NCBI GenBank assembly: GCA_037951165.1
Contig: JBBDHG010000054.1
Location: forward strand, 1,262,501-1,326,500
Source of the DNA: Lophius americanus
Taxonomy: Eukaryota; Chordata; Actinopteri; Lophiiformes; Lophiidae
Direction of reading: 5' to 3'
Length of the DNA stretch: 64,000 nt
Part shown: positions 45,681 to 57,229 of the stretch, in pieces
Position numbering within the stretch: the first letter of the stretch is position 1
How the letters are laid out: each line of letters begins with the position of its first letter
Notes under the pieces: model-generated
What the model was told of the DNA's origin: nothing
The model's database searches: none
What the model saw: the letters and a program-made list of their open reading frames with translations, nothing else
Translations under genes and position numbers: made by a program

Positions 45681-45959
45681 AAACTTATTTTTTATTTATT
45701 TATTCATTTATTTCACAGCTTCAATTCAAGACATGGAAAGGAAATCTAAGGGGAGAGAGAATGTGAAGGGTGTGGTACAAACCTGCATAGGCTTAAAATA
45801 ATTGAAATACCTCCAAGACTGGAAAGAGTTAAATATGAACAATGCAAAATAAACGCTTCACTTTAAAAGTTGGCATACGGAGAATTTATTTTTAATAAGA
45901 GTGTAAAATAGAGAGACAAAATAACTGTCGATAAAAAATAACTAGATTGTTGCTGCTGC

Positions 45960-46520
45960 CCCTGACAACAGGGGTATGTCCCCTGTGTTGTACAAGCAAT
46001 CCCCCTTGATTGAACTCCTCAAATTAAATGCAAAGTTATGTCCAAAAAAAATGTTGTTGTTTTTTTTATAAAGAAAACTCCCCATATTGAGTAAGTGAGT
46101 AATTTTTGGTTTAAATCAAACCAACAGTCAGGAAGTAATGTCCGATAAACAGTTTATCGTAAATAGCTCCGTATTAGAATAAGATATGACATAATAGAGT
46201 AAAATATGACATAGTAGAGTAAAATATGAGCAATACAAGAAAGATTTCCTTGCGTCGATTCCTATCGACCAAATTTGGACAAAATCGCACCGAATTGGAC
46301 GGTTGAGAAATTGTGGCCTGGAAAATTTTGCTTTAAAGCGTCCCCTAGTGTCAGAAATATATACGGACCTTCTCCAAAATCCGTCGGCGTCTACCTTGTG
46401 CCAAGATCTATAGAGACACAAAGTTTGAAAATGATCCATGAAATAGTTTTTGATTTATCGCGTTAACATGAAGGATCGATGACCCCGACAGTGATGACAT
46501 TCCATAATATCCTCGTCTTT
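45960..46520 (-). repeat. Unnamed dispersed repeat R1, copy 2
   Basis: The complement of 45960-46045 (tgcaaagttatgtcc, tccccctg) matches 16911-16965. The complement of 46425-46445 (tttcatggatcattttc) matches 16636, and that of 46301-46321 (ccaggccacaatttctc) matches 16749. Within it, 'gtagagtaaaatatga' is a short tandem duplication near 46190-46230. Confidence 0.65.
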
Positions 46521-46649
46521 TTGGTGATATATTAATTATAGTTGGGACAACAGTTACAAATAATGGCCACTGCTGAATCCGAACAGATGTCTGACACCAC
46601 AAAAATGCTCTTATATTCATACAATATTATTAATGTTATTATCAACCTG

Positions 46650-47010
46650 GGGTCCCTGCTGCTGCCGCAGCCGACCATGGAGCGGTTGGAGAAAGTGGAT
46701 TATAGCTGATATCTTTGCTGCTTTCCCCCCGTCTGTATCTCTCCTCACCTGGGTCTCTCTCTGTCTCGCTCTCACTCTCTTTTTTTTCAAACCCCGACCG
46801 GGGAAAGCAGTAGGCCGTCCACCCTGAGTCTTGGATCTGCTCGAGGTTTCTGCCTGTTAAAGCGCATTTTTTTCTCGCCATTGTCGCCAAGTGCTGCTCA
46901 TGGAGGAAGTTGTTGGGTCTCTGTAGATAATTATATAAAGAGTTTGGTCTAGACCTGCTCTTTCTGGAAAGCACCTTGAGACAACGGTGGTTGTTATTGT
47001 ATTGGCGCTA

Positions 47011-47042
<32 letters not shown>

Positions 47043-47043
47043 T
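46650..47043 (+). mobile_element. LINE/SINE-tail element, longer copy
   Basis: A CT-rich stretch (46735-46795) leads to 'accggggaaagcagtaggcc', then 'accctgagtcttggatctg', 'agagtttggtctagacctg' and 'gcgctatataaataaag' with (attg)n. From 46821 it matches 5072-5292. It is a recalled teleost-wide 3'-tail family. Confidence 0.7.
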
Positions 47044-47689
47044 ACAATAACGTATCCACTGAGTTAACATTTTCATGTCATAAAAAACAACTCCACAACA
47101 CCTGATTGAAAAATGACCACAGGAGGTTTTGTTTAACTGTCCGGTTGGTTTACAGTGAAATTGTGTATTATGAACATAATAATCTCAAAAGCTGAAAGGA
47201 AATCTGTATTTTTACAGATAAATTAAGGAAAAAACGTACATATTTGGAGAACGTCAAATATAGAAAAATAGACAACAACGGTTACTTTATAAAGACGGAA
47301 GCAGTTAGTGCATCAGATAACCTAATAAACTGTTTCTACAGCGAGATACTTATAAAGTTGTTACCAAGACAGTATTACAGTAGTACGGATAAACAAAACT
47401 AGAATATAATGTAACAAAACATGAACCGTCAACCACACATATTATTTTCCTCTTCTTTTCTTCCACTTTCCAGGGACGTCAATTGTCCCCCTTCAATATT
47501 TTCAAGGAGTTTTTTTGGTTGCTCCACTTTTGTACGACTTCCTTATGAAACAATTCATTTAATGATATCAATTTTGACTCATAAAAATGCAAACTCTGCA
47601 GATTATGTACAGTTTTGTCCATTTTTTAATGCTTGTCGTTTCAAAGAAAGAAAAAAAGAAGAAGTCCTATGCGGCAGACGATCGATGCG
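47044..47689. other. No feature seen
   Basis: AT-rich DNA; the 90-codon frame at 47421-47693 has no domain. Confidence 0.5.
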
Positions 47690-48010
47690 CTGATGAAGTG
47701 CGGCCACAATCCTTTCAGTGGGCTGACAACACTATTAATTGCTCATCTTGGTTTATCTGAAGCCTTTAGCTAATCACAATTCCGTTTGATAGGAATGCGA
47801 AGTGACCATGGGCTGTTTACTGTAGGTGAAGCGAGGCTTCTGTCTCACTTTTCTTTTCTGTTTTTTCCTGCCAGCGATTAATATTGATCACTTTTGGAAA
47901 CTAATAAAGCAGAGTCCCCTTTTTTTCCAAGTGCCGCCCAGTTCCAGAGAGCCAAGCGTGTTTTCCTCATGAATTCTCTCACTTTTAATTAAATCTAAAA
48001 CACTTCAGTC
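47690..48010. promoter_or_regulatory. Candidate conserved regulatory block
   Basis: Repeat-free sequence including 'ctattaattgctcatcttgg', 'agcctttagctaatcacaat', 'gcgattaatattgatcactt' and 'tttaattaaatctaaaac'. There are several homeodomain-like TAAT cores. Texture of a developmental enhancer; inference. Confidence 0.35.
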
Positions 48011-49485
48011 GGGTGCTGCTGTAGTTCTTAAATCAATGCTTAATATCAATGAAGGTTGTCACACAAATGCAGCATCGCAGCATATTTCTGTCGTACATTT
48101 CACAAAAGATGGATTTGGACACCATCCAGCTGCTTTCCTTCGGAGGGCATCGATTCTCCTCAGTGAGATAGCAATGTGTCTGTTGTTCTGGGTCAGGCTG
48201 CAGCACTGACATACCTCCTGCTTGTACATTTGATGGGTGGAGGATGTGATGGATGGATGGAGGAACGATGACTGTGTCAACCTGAACAGACAAAAATGGC
48301 AGTTTGACACTGAGTTCAGGTTGTTCTTGCTTCTTTAGCGCATAGCTGCTCGTGATCTACGAATTCACAAAGAATTTAGCCGAACAAAATCCCAGTTGTT
48401 GTGTGAGGACAGCCTTAAGAGACGTGAAACAACTTGACCAGTCAAAGAGTGGAGCTGTTTGTACGTATGGCAGACATTTCTGCACAGCACAACTGCTGGG
48501 CCTCTATGATCAAACTGTTTGGAAGAGCGATGTGAAATCCAGCTCCACTCTGGGATGATGCATCTTAAAGGATACAAAGACCTTCTTTTTGGGTTCGGAG
48601 TGCCATAAAAGTAAGAAGAACAATTATTTTGATTCCGTCATTGATCGTCCTTAGAACTTTTTAAACTAAAGCTCCCTTGCCTTCATTTCACTTTTTATGA
48701 TGTCGTATTCGTTTTGGATGGTTTGCAGACACTGTTGCATAAATGAGCAAGGATTGAGTCAACAGAAACGCTGTGGTGCTTGTGTCCTTCTAATTATGTC
48801 AGTGAGCGGGACTCCCTCTTGCAGGGAGCTATTCTGTTCGTGCATGTATAAAACTGATTTGTCAAAATGGAGGAAGAATTGATCAGGTGGTCATTTGTGT
48901 AGAAGAGTATTCTATCCTTTTACCTCTGTTTGGACAGTGATGCCATGCATTTATGCAAAATGCATTGCATTAAAAAATGAAATTGACTCACTGTTGCATC
49001 TTCTTGAATATAACTTTCATAAATTGTATATTGTGTGTGAAATAGTTTCCTGTTTAAAAGATAGTACACAAAGTAATTCAGCTTTTTAACTGTTTCAAGA
49101 TTCATTCAAATGAAAGTGAACAACAGTTCACAGTCTTAGTAGTTAATAGAACAAACAAAACTAAGCTAATTTGGATCTAATTCAAGTAACTAAGTCGAAC
49201 AAACGGCACCAAATATGCTGAACCTAAATCAAGTATTGGATTGACCCTAATATATTACGTTAGAACACGTTATGTACGTGAGGGAAATCTATTGAATTAA
49301 GCAAAAAGATTTTCTATGACGATTTTAAGCTAATTTAGAGAGTTATTTTCTTGAGTGTATGTGTGTGTTTGGGTGCTTCTCCATACTCTACCTTATGGAA
49401 TGTTTTTCCACATCACTTGTGAATTTGTTGCCTTTGCCCTGCGGCTGTATTCACCCATCATCACCCTCGCCGGTTGTTCATCGAG
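48011..49485. other. Intronic DNA, no gene recognised
   Basis: Overlapping frames on both strands near 48030-48580 lack domains. 48900-49340 is AT-rich. Confidence 0.5.
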
Positions 49486-49489
49486 CGAC

Positions 49490-49762
49490 GGATGGCCAAA
49501 ATTATTCCAATTTCTCATCTTTCTCCCCCCCGTGCAGACGCTCCCTCAAATCTGTGGTGGCAGGCTTAGAGGTGGAAGCAAAACATTTAACTTTGAAAGT
49601 TGGGCTCTTAATTAGCAGAATTAGTGGTAGATCAAAGAGGACAATTAAGCGGGGTGTTTGTGGTAGCGAGGCCTCATTAGCATCACAACACATGGACATG
49701 GCCATGAAAAAGAACGTGGCAGAAGGAGTCTCATTATGAAGCACCGCTGCGTTTTACGCCGG
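49490..49762. promoter_or_regulatory. Candidate conserved regulatory block
   Basis: Contains 'gggctcttaattagcagaat' and 'gaggacaattaagcggggtg' (TAATTAG and CAATTAA cores) in repeat-free sequence that also happens to be open in several frames (49355-49739). Better read as an enhancer candidate than an exon because no splice pair fits. Confidence 0.35.
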
Positions 49763-49819
49763 GCCACATGCAGGCAGATTGGCCGTCAGGAGAGAGAGAG
49801 AGAATAACCAGCTGGAATA

Positions 49820-49962
49820 AACACACACACAAAGATGCATGTATGCACACACAAACAAGTGGGCATGGGTGCACAGGCATTTATTGGTCCAGAGGAAACA
49901 TTCTCTCTCACACACACACACACTCACACACAAACACACACACAAACATAAAGCTATACACC
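49820..49962. repeat. AC-rich simple sequence
   Basis: Interrupted CA repeats, densest at 49911-49950. Confidence 0.85.
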
Positions 49963-50610
49963 TTGTAATGTTGGCTGGCACAAAGGAAAACAAAAGCGAG
50001 TCCCTGCCTGCTCTCATCCAATTTCAGCTTAATTAAGAGGGGAATTAACTTTGATCTGCTGCAGTGTAGTCGGAGCTTGATAGAAAGCCTATAGAAGAAT
50101 CCCAGCCCGTAAGCTTTCTCCAACATCGCGCTCAAAGTCAAACCCAGATTGTTTTTCCAGTCGTTCCACTCTGTTTGAAGTCAATACAGATAAGAGCAGG
50201 AAGGATTCTATTAGGACTACCTGAGCCCTCCTCGTTACCTAGATCTAACAAACTCCTGGCAGTGAGCCCCCGTGTGCAGCTCTCCACACTAATGGCAGAG
50301 CAGCAGCACAAAAGATCACAGGGTTTGAGACCGACTTATATATTTGCTTTCCAAGTCACTGGTTCCGAGCTCGTAGTCCAGTGACACGGGTTAATGATGC
50401 ACTGAAGAGGTTGCTTTAAATGACGGCGTTTCTCCTTCTAGTATGTCTTAAACTTAAAAGGATATGCAAAAGAAGAGCTAGTAGAACTGTTTAAAACAGA
50501 ACGCATCAGCAGTTTCTTTCATTTATGTTAAAAGCACCTTTTAAAAAAAAAAAGTCTTTATGTTAAAGAACACCTGTTTAAAAATAGTTTAATAACAATA
50601 ATTGATAATA
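49963..50610. other. No feature assigned
   Basis: No exon or named repeat; A-rich near 50540-50560. Confidence 0.5.
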
Positions 50611-50627
50611 CATACATGTCATGCATG

Positions 50628-50930
50628 TCACTGCCCGAAAGACAGGAGGCAGAGCTGGAGGTGGTAGAGTTGAAGATGTTCAGATGTTCTTTTGGAGTGA
50701 CGAGGAATGACAGGATTAGACGAGCACATCAGAGGGATAGACCAGGTTGGACGTCTTGCGGTGAGAGAGGCCAGATTGAGACGGTTCGGACACGTGAAGA
50801 GGACCGATATAGTGGATGATGGAGATTGAGCTGGTCGGTTGGTGTTACGAAGGGGGTGTTGAGGAAAGGGGAAGGTGGAAACAAATGATCCACCGACTCT
50901 ATAAGGAAAAGTTAAAAGAAGGAGAAATGT
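50628..50930 (+). mobile_element. LINE C-terminal fragment (RTE-like?)
   Basis: 'aaagacaggaggcagagctg', 'tgaagatgttcagatgttct', 'ggagtgacgaggaatgacag' and 'ccagattgagacggttcgg' match the 3' coding end of a common fish non-LTR element, ending in a decayed 'gaaggagaa' tail. Clade assignment is from memory and uncertain. Short and inactive. Confidence 0.65.
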
Positions 50931-51310
50931 CATGCAATTAAAAAAGTTAAAAACACGATCTCAGCAGACATTTGTTTCACATCTTTCTGGGCTTGTGTTT
51001 GTAAAACTCCAAAGTAAAACAAATTGCTCTGTATGTAGTAAGTCATTTTCAGCTGCACCTTATGGGAGAAATTTGACTTTGCTTCTCGCTCTTGTTTTCA
51101 GAAATAAACTCTTTGGGAACGAAGGACATGTAGCTACAACAAATGACAATGACATCGTAGTTTTGTTTCATTGGGATTCATTTTGATAAGCTGTTATAGC
51201 ATTTTTATCAAATTTTATTGCTCGACTCAATGCGAACAGATTTTTAAAATGTACATGTAGAAATAAACTTGACATTTATGCTTTTCTCCCGCCACATTTC
51301 GCAAGAGCGC
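50931..51310. other. No feature seen
   Basis: Includes an 84-codon frame (50932-51186) without domain. Confidence 0.5.
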
Positions 51311-51710
51311 TGTTTGATTCACACAGTTTGTTTTAAACCGAGTTCACTATGTAGGCTCTTTGAAATATGCAAATGAGAGACTGGGAGCGAGTAAGTGTGG
51401 TTAAAATTTATATTTATTTAGATTTTTTCAACATAATAAGCATATGATGACTTCAGGGAGACAGGGTGTAAAAATAAGCATTATTTGCTCTCAGTCTTCA
51501 GGCCCTGTCCAATATATTTTGGCTGTTTACCTCAGCAGACTCCCCATGACAATTTGGACTGCCACTTTTTCCTCCCGCTGCTTAATGGACTTCATCCATA
51601 TCATATGCGTCTGCCTGAAGAGTGGAGCGCGGCAGTGACAGCGCCTCTCTCATGCTCCCTCGCTGTTTCGCTTTCCTGATGAGGTGTTGGAAAGCGTCCT
51701 CTTCCTGCCA
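51311..51710. promoter_or_regulatory. Candidate conserved regulatory block
   Basis: Repeat-free, including 'atatgcaaatgagagactgg' (an octamer-like ATGCAAAT at 51367-51374) and 'aatggacttcatccatatca'. The 51311-51640 part is more enhancer-like. Inference only. Confidence 0.3.
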
Positions 51711-52262
51711 CCATCTCCATCTATTTCCTTGCATCTCAGGGGAGCGCTGGAACTGTCTTTCAGCAAGGCCCTCCAGGCCACAGAGGAGTGGGACAGCGGG
51801 ATTGGTGGGTGCAGCAGGTCCTCTGACTGACAGTACTGATAATCACCGTAATGGGTGCTGGGTGGGGAGAGTGGGAGGTAAGCAGCTGTTTCCCAAATGC
51901 CACCACCAGCGCCCACCACAGAGGTGACGCCGCTTGCTGCCGGTAAGGGACAGGAAAGACAGAGAGAGACAAAACCACAGGAGTGAGAGAGGAGAGCCAA
52001 CAGGAGGAGGGCTGCAACACCAAACTCACCCGTCTTCTCCTGGTCCCAGCATCAAATATCTGCTCTGAAGAAAACAGAGGAGCCATTTCAAAATCAATCC
52101 TCAAAAGCTTTGTGTATTTTGAGAATTTATCTGTTTCCTGTGAGACACATTATATAAAGCTTTTCAATAAACTTGATGATACGATCATTATTTAAAATGT
52201 GGCCTCAGGTCGTCATCTCTTTCTTTGTATGACTGTAGTTAAAGGTCGGCTGCATAATTAAG
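51711..52262. other. GC-richer intronic DNA
   Basis: Frames are open on both strands between 51620 and 52100 (up to 116 codons), a by-product of lower AT content. No domains. Confidence 0.45.
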
Positions 52263-52263
52263 C

Positions 52264-52855
52264 TGTGGTGAATAGTAACTGGATACACTTACTCAAGCAC
52301 TGTACTTTTATATACATTTACGGTAGGCCTACATGTACTTTACTTGAGTATTTCCATTTGATACTTTATACTTTTACTCTACTACATCTCGGAAGGGAAT
52401 ATCCACTATATTTATCTGACAGCTGTGGTTAATTTTCAGTCTTAGACTTTCACACAATGTGTTTCTTTATTGTACATTGTTCCTACATCTTGAACTTAAT
52501 AAACTATTCATAAAGCATCTTGGGTTAACTTGAAAATGTCAGAAAGGCTGACACGTGGCCGATGTTACGAGGGCAACAATGTTATAAACAGGCTATGATG
52601 ATCTCATATATGAAACTACTCCCCAGCATAAAGTAGTTAAGTTACCTCCTTCTTTAACATCTTATAAGTTGCATTGGCCAAAATATAAATGCAGCAATCT
52701 AGAAAGGTCCTATGTTGTAATAAAACTCTGAGTGGGACCATACTCATGCACAATTAATACTTTTATTCGGAAACATTAATTACAGTTGCTGACAAAACAT
52801 ACGTACTTTTTATTTAGGTAAAGGATCAGAATACTTTATGCACCTCTGGAATTAA
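52264..52855 (+). mobile_element. 'cagtggtgga' DNA element (MITE), nearly complete
   Basis: The left end 'gtggtgaatagtaactgg' (52266) is followed by 'acatgtactttacttgagta', 'cttttactctactacatctc' and 'tatttatctgacagctgtgg'. The right part has 'tctgagtgggaccatactca', 'taggtaaaggatcagaatac' and the terminal 'tgcacctctgg'. The order matches the recalled fish element end to end, so this copy is close to full length (about 590 bp). Non-coding. Confidence 0.75.
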
Positions 52856-53296
52856 GACCGTCCTTTAAGATTGCTTAGTTTGCATTGAACAAACCAACAC
52901 TGGTATGTGCCGTAAGCAGAACTTTCTATAACGAATGGCTTTGAATGGCAAAAATCTTCACTGTTGCATGATCTCTGCCTCTGCTCAGAGGATGAGATCA
53001 CCCATCCCTCCATTCCACATTCGGAATAGGAATGGAGGGTTGGAATAAATGGGTATCAGGATGTGGTCTAGTATATGAAAGCTAAAACTATTACATTTTA
53101 AAAAAAATTTAATCTACATCTAGGAAAAATAGCAGATTTTAATGGCTGAAAAATATTTGAAATATGAAAGACAAGCTCTTCAGTATTATTTTAATCCATT
53201 TTTTAATTAATCATGTTTTGATTTGATTACCCAGTAGTGCATTGTGTCTCAAACTGTATTTACTAGAATGAGAGTCTGAAGGAAACAGGAACAGCG
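52856..53296. other. No feature seen
   Basis: AT-rich DNA. 'atccctccattccacattcg' near 53003 is followed by its partial complement 'cggaataggaatggaggg', a small imperfect hairpin (53004-53039). Confidence 0.5.
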
Positions 53297-53298
53297 TA

Positions 53299-53760
53299 CA
53301 CCAGTCAGCCATAACATTATAACCAAATACAGTTGAAGTCAGAGTAGCGTTGTCACAATTATATGTATTTGGCAGCAAATAAACATGAAGTTGATGTTGC
53401 AAGCAGGAGTAATCATCAAGAACCTGAAGGACTTTTGTCAGGCGTAAAACTGTTGTGTCTAAATGACAGAATTACAGTTGTTGTTACTTGTTGGGTTCTA
53501 CCAGACTGCAGTGGTTACAAGCCACTAAAGTGGTAAAACATAGAACAACCAGTGAACTGTTGATTGGGTCATTGATGCTCATCGGGAGGAGAGGCTGGCC
53601 TGTGTTTTCCAATCCCACAGAAGAGCTACAGTAGCATAATGCAGAAAAAAGTTTATGTCAGTTCTGATCAGATGTGTCTGAACCCACATTTCATCACATG
53701 TTGGCGACTAACGTAAGACCTAAGTTAGGCAGGTGGTTCTAATGTTATGGCTGATCACTG
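53299..53760 (+). mobile_element. Tc1/mariner MITE flanked by TA
   Basis: The left end 'caccagtcagccataacatt' and the complement of the right end 'cagtgatcagccataacatt' are terminal inverted repeats of about 27 bp. TA dinucleotides sit exactly outside both ends (53297-53298 and 53761-53762), the hallmark of Tc1/mariner insertion. The interior keeps a decayed transposase scrap (gaggagaggctggcctgtgt near 53586). Internally deleted, 462 bp. Confidence 0.85.
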
Positions 53761-53762
53761 TA

Positions 53763-54335
53763 TACTAGAACTACGTTTTTGAATAATGTATTTTTGGCTT
53801 TTGAATTACATTCAAGACAAAAAGGGACAAATCTATCACAACATAAAAGCTATCTATCATTAGGATTTATTTCAGCAACTTGTTATTACATTATTATTAC
53901 AGAAATGTCTCAATTCACTGCAAAAAAATCCGAAAATATAACTGTAATACAAGTGCAACAGCATTAGTCTGTGAGTGAGTTATTTTCATTCCTACTAGAA
54001 ATAAGTCATGTCTATTGACTGGCCTTCACTTGTCAGGCAATCGGTGTCAATCAAATCATAATGTTGTTGATGTCTAAATGTTATTCAAACTGCTCTCCGC
54101 TCTACTTTAGCAATGTGAGCCCCTCTTGACTGAAATCCTTCATTTGTTCAAGAAGAAAAATAAACAAATACTCTCCAGGTTTGAAATATTTTAGTGTCAA
54201 TCAATAGTGACATTCATGGAATGGCATCCTTCACTTCTTTAGACAGCAGATTTACACGCAAAAAACATCATTTCAGGAACTGCTTTTGTCCGGGAACAAA
54301 ATAATGATTTTGAGTCGGCTTTATCTGCTGTAGAA
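53763..54335. other. No feature seen
   Basis: AT-rich DNA without recognised repeat. Confidence 0.5.
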
Positions 54336-54339
54336 AAGA

Positions 54340-54900
54340 TGAGTGTGATTGAATTGTTCCATAATTACGACCAGGCAAACTCTGATGGGCGTCTGACACT
54401 TTGAAGTCCGAATTAAAGTTGTTAATGGCATTTGGAAAACCTCCATACTTTCATCTCCCTAATAGCTTTATTTTTTGTCTTTATTCCACCTTTATCATTT
54501 TTTTTTTTCAGTCACTCTTTTCTTCTGCGGCCCCTCTATTCTCATTTTCCCTTTAATATCTTGTCATTACACTGAATAAGAAGTATTTCCGCACGGTATA
54601 CATTGAATACTGCCCTTATCTTTAAAAACACAGCTGTGAAGGTACAGATACGAACGCACAGAGAAACCACAATTTGGGCCGGGCCTTTGAACTACAAGCA
54701 CAGCCAATCGTATTTTGTCGGCCCCACTGCCAAGGCTTGATCCGTGTTTATACAATACCATATTGATGTTGAGTTCCCTTGTGCTTCTACTTTTTTTTGT
54801 CACTGTGTCTGTTTTCTGCAGCAAGAGGCGAGATATCAAGTTGACTGACTCCCACATTAATTCCATATTTTCCTAAACATTATTCAGGCTGGTCCTACTT
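54340..54900. promoter_or_regulatory. Candidate conserved regulatory block
   Basis: Repeat-free stretches 'gattgaattgttccataatt', 'gaagtccgaattaaagttgt' and 'tacaagcacagccaatcgta'. A 99-codon minus frame (54866-54567) overlaps but lacks domain and splice support. Confidence 0.3.
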
Positions 54901-55115
54901 TACTTTCATTTTGGATTAATTTCTTTTAGAAGATATTAATTTCGATTGGATTTCTATCTTGTTATTTCGCCTTGATCCACTGAAAATGGGAATTGCTCAT
55001 GAATCCCCTATTACTGTTTCTCAAATAGGGGTACCTGGGGGTACCACAGGCAGTACGTGATTGTTTTTTAAACGTGTGAGAAGTATGAGTTATGCACGAG
55101 TCCTGAAGTAATGTT

Positions 55116-55190
55116 CATTCATTTTCTGCAACTGCATCTTTTATGTGGTTTGGTGGGGGTGGGCTCCAGTCAATCCCAGCTGTCAGAAGT
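55116..55190 (-). repeat. SINE 3' end fragment, minus strand
   Basis: 'tcattcattttctgcaactg' then 'gggctccagtcaatcccagc' is the complement of the SINE end found at 43430-43522 and 62030-62062. Confidence 0.55.
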
Positions 55191-55215
55191 CTGACTTTAA
55201 TCTCAGACTTCTGAC
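55182..55215. repeat. Perfect 13-bp-stem hairpin
   Basis: gtcagaagtctga (55182-55194), 8-nt loop, tcagacttctgac (55203-55215). It lies directly at the end of the SINE fragment and is followed by AT-rich palindromic sequence to about 55380. Confidence 0.9.
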
Positions 55216-57083
55216 TGAGATTAAAATCTATTATTGATTTATAATTGTATTATAATCCATAATAATTATTGTAATCTTTGTATTAGAGAACAATAATTAA
55301 ATATTGATTTTATCATTAGTATTTTCATTATTATTATATCATAATGATAATAATAATAATAATTAGCATTATTATTATAAGCAATCTCAAGCAAGCAAGT
55401 ATTTTTTATTATCACATTATTTGTTATTCTCTAAATGTCCCTCCCAAAAACTCTCAGCTGTGTCGATAACAAAGAAACTTTTGAGAAGTAAGTTTGAGAA
55501 GGTTTCTTCTCAAACGCACCTCAGAAACAACATTACAAGGGAAACATGACGATAGTTCTAAAATCTTAAAGACGAAGGGTTGCGGGTTGTTTACAGCTGT
55601 CAGCTGATTATGTTGTAGTCTGAAGAACTTCCAATCGTCAGTCCTACCTGAAAACTCTCGATCAACCTGTTACACCTGTGGAGCAGAATGAAGAGCATCT
55701 GCTGGCAAGTTAAGATCCTAAAGAGGTTTTGGTCAAGTCCGCCCTGTAGTCAGCTTACCATGCTGCTTTCTGCCACTTTCTCTGATGTATCCAGTATGTT
55801 GTTGTTGTTTTTTTAACTCTCTTCCATGAAAACAGTGTTGTTGTTGTGGTTTTGTTGTAAACTATATAGTTTACAGAAATAACCCATCAGTGGGGGCATC
55901 ATTTTACCGTCAAAAATACAGTAACCATAAATCAGACATAAGGGTAAATTACAATAACAAAATGTAGAATTATATTATGGTTTACAAGGAGGATATAAAA
56001 TTATATTTATTTCACTTTGAAATCAACAATATTTCATAAATATATGCCATATTTTTAGCATTTCTGGGTGTGGCAACAGTAATAAACTGTTGCTAGTATT
56101 GCTTTTTACTGTAATTCTGTATACGATGTTGTAAATTTAAATGTATTTACCAGCACAATCTGTAAATAAGACTGAAAAAATGTTTTACTGCAATGTCTTG
56201 CTTGGTGAAATGAAGTTATTTCGTGTTGCTTTATATAAGACTGCATCTACTCTAAGCAAATCGACTTTTGTCTTTGACCGTATTTCTCTCGACAATTTTT
56301 TACAGTGTATATACAACTAATGTTTCGAGGAAAAAAAAGCACCCCTGCGGTTACGCAGAGCACCCTTAGGGGTGTGTACCCCCCATTGGAGAGACATTGC
56401 TGGGAAGCATCGGTCATCCTGGCGAATACTAGTGACCTCATGCGGATCTCAGTAGACGAGACTGGAGGTTGGCTGTCACATCAGTAATCTACAAGGCCCG
56501 TCCGTGGCCATCCGATAGCCATAGTCCGGGAATAAAATAGAACTCTGATGGCTTCCAAAGACGGGTCGAAGTCATCTGCAATCAAGACAGCGAGCGATAC
56601 TAACAGAGACATTATGACCGTTATTCTGAGCGTGACGCGTTCAGAAGAGCTTCTGCTAACTTTACACTGTCGCCTGCATCCAAGTCTTCCTCTCCTCGCC
56701 TGCCCTGTATTATTAACATTTCCTCACAGTATTACCCACTTTCATATACTTCAAACTTGTTATCCCCGTCTTTCTGAAATTAATTTGCATCAAATTAGAA
56801 ATATATGAGATGCAAGCTCTCGCCATCCCCATTTTTTTTTTTTGTCTGGAAATGATGGGCGACTCTCATCCTCCGTTTCTCTTCTTTAACCAGTAGTGAT
56901 TAGTCGAGCCAAATAGCGGGAATTAGCAATGTAAAAATCTGCTTATCCGCTGCCAGCTGGAGCAGATGCTCAAAGTAAGCACCAGTGCCAGATTCTCCTT
57001 TGGCGTGAAGCTAAACTGGAAGGCCGATGCTGAGGAGAGAGGGGAAAACGGTAAAATAAAAGTGGGAGAGGGTAAATGTACTT
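55216..57083. other. AT-rich intronic DNA
   Basis: 55310-55380 is a (att/aat)n-rich palindromic stretch. 56340-56374 has 'cacccct' and 'aggggtg' arms enclosing 'tgcggttacgca', a small nested hairpin. 56310-56620 is notably less AT-rich than its surroundings. No exon recognised. Confidence 0.45.
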
Positions 57084-57099
57084 TTGTGTTTGTGTGCTT

Positions 57100-57140
<41 letters not shown>

Positions 57141-57157
57141 TGTGTGTGTTTGTGTGC
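57084..57157. repeat. (TG)n microsatellite
   Basis: Interrupted TG run. Confidence 0.95.
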
Positions 57158-57229
57158 GAGCGAGAGAGTGAAAGAGAAACAAAGAGAAAGACAAAATAAG
57201 ACAGAGAGAGAGGGGGAAGGAAAGAGTGA

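Noticed and set aside
51622..52104. Several overlapping open frames on both strands
   Set aside because: Mutually exclusive frames over GC-richer intron; none has a domain or splice pair.
56310..56620. Possible structured RNA or rRNA fragment because of GC-rich hairpin-like sequence
   Set aside because: I compared it with rRNA and small-RNA motifs I know and found no match; only a small nested hairpin is visible.
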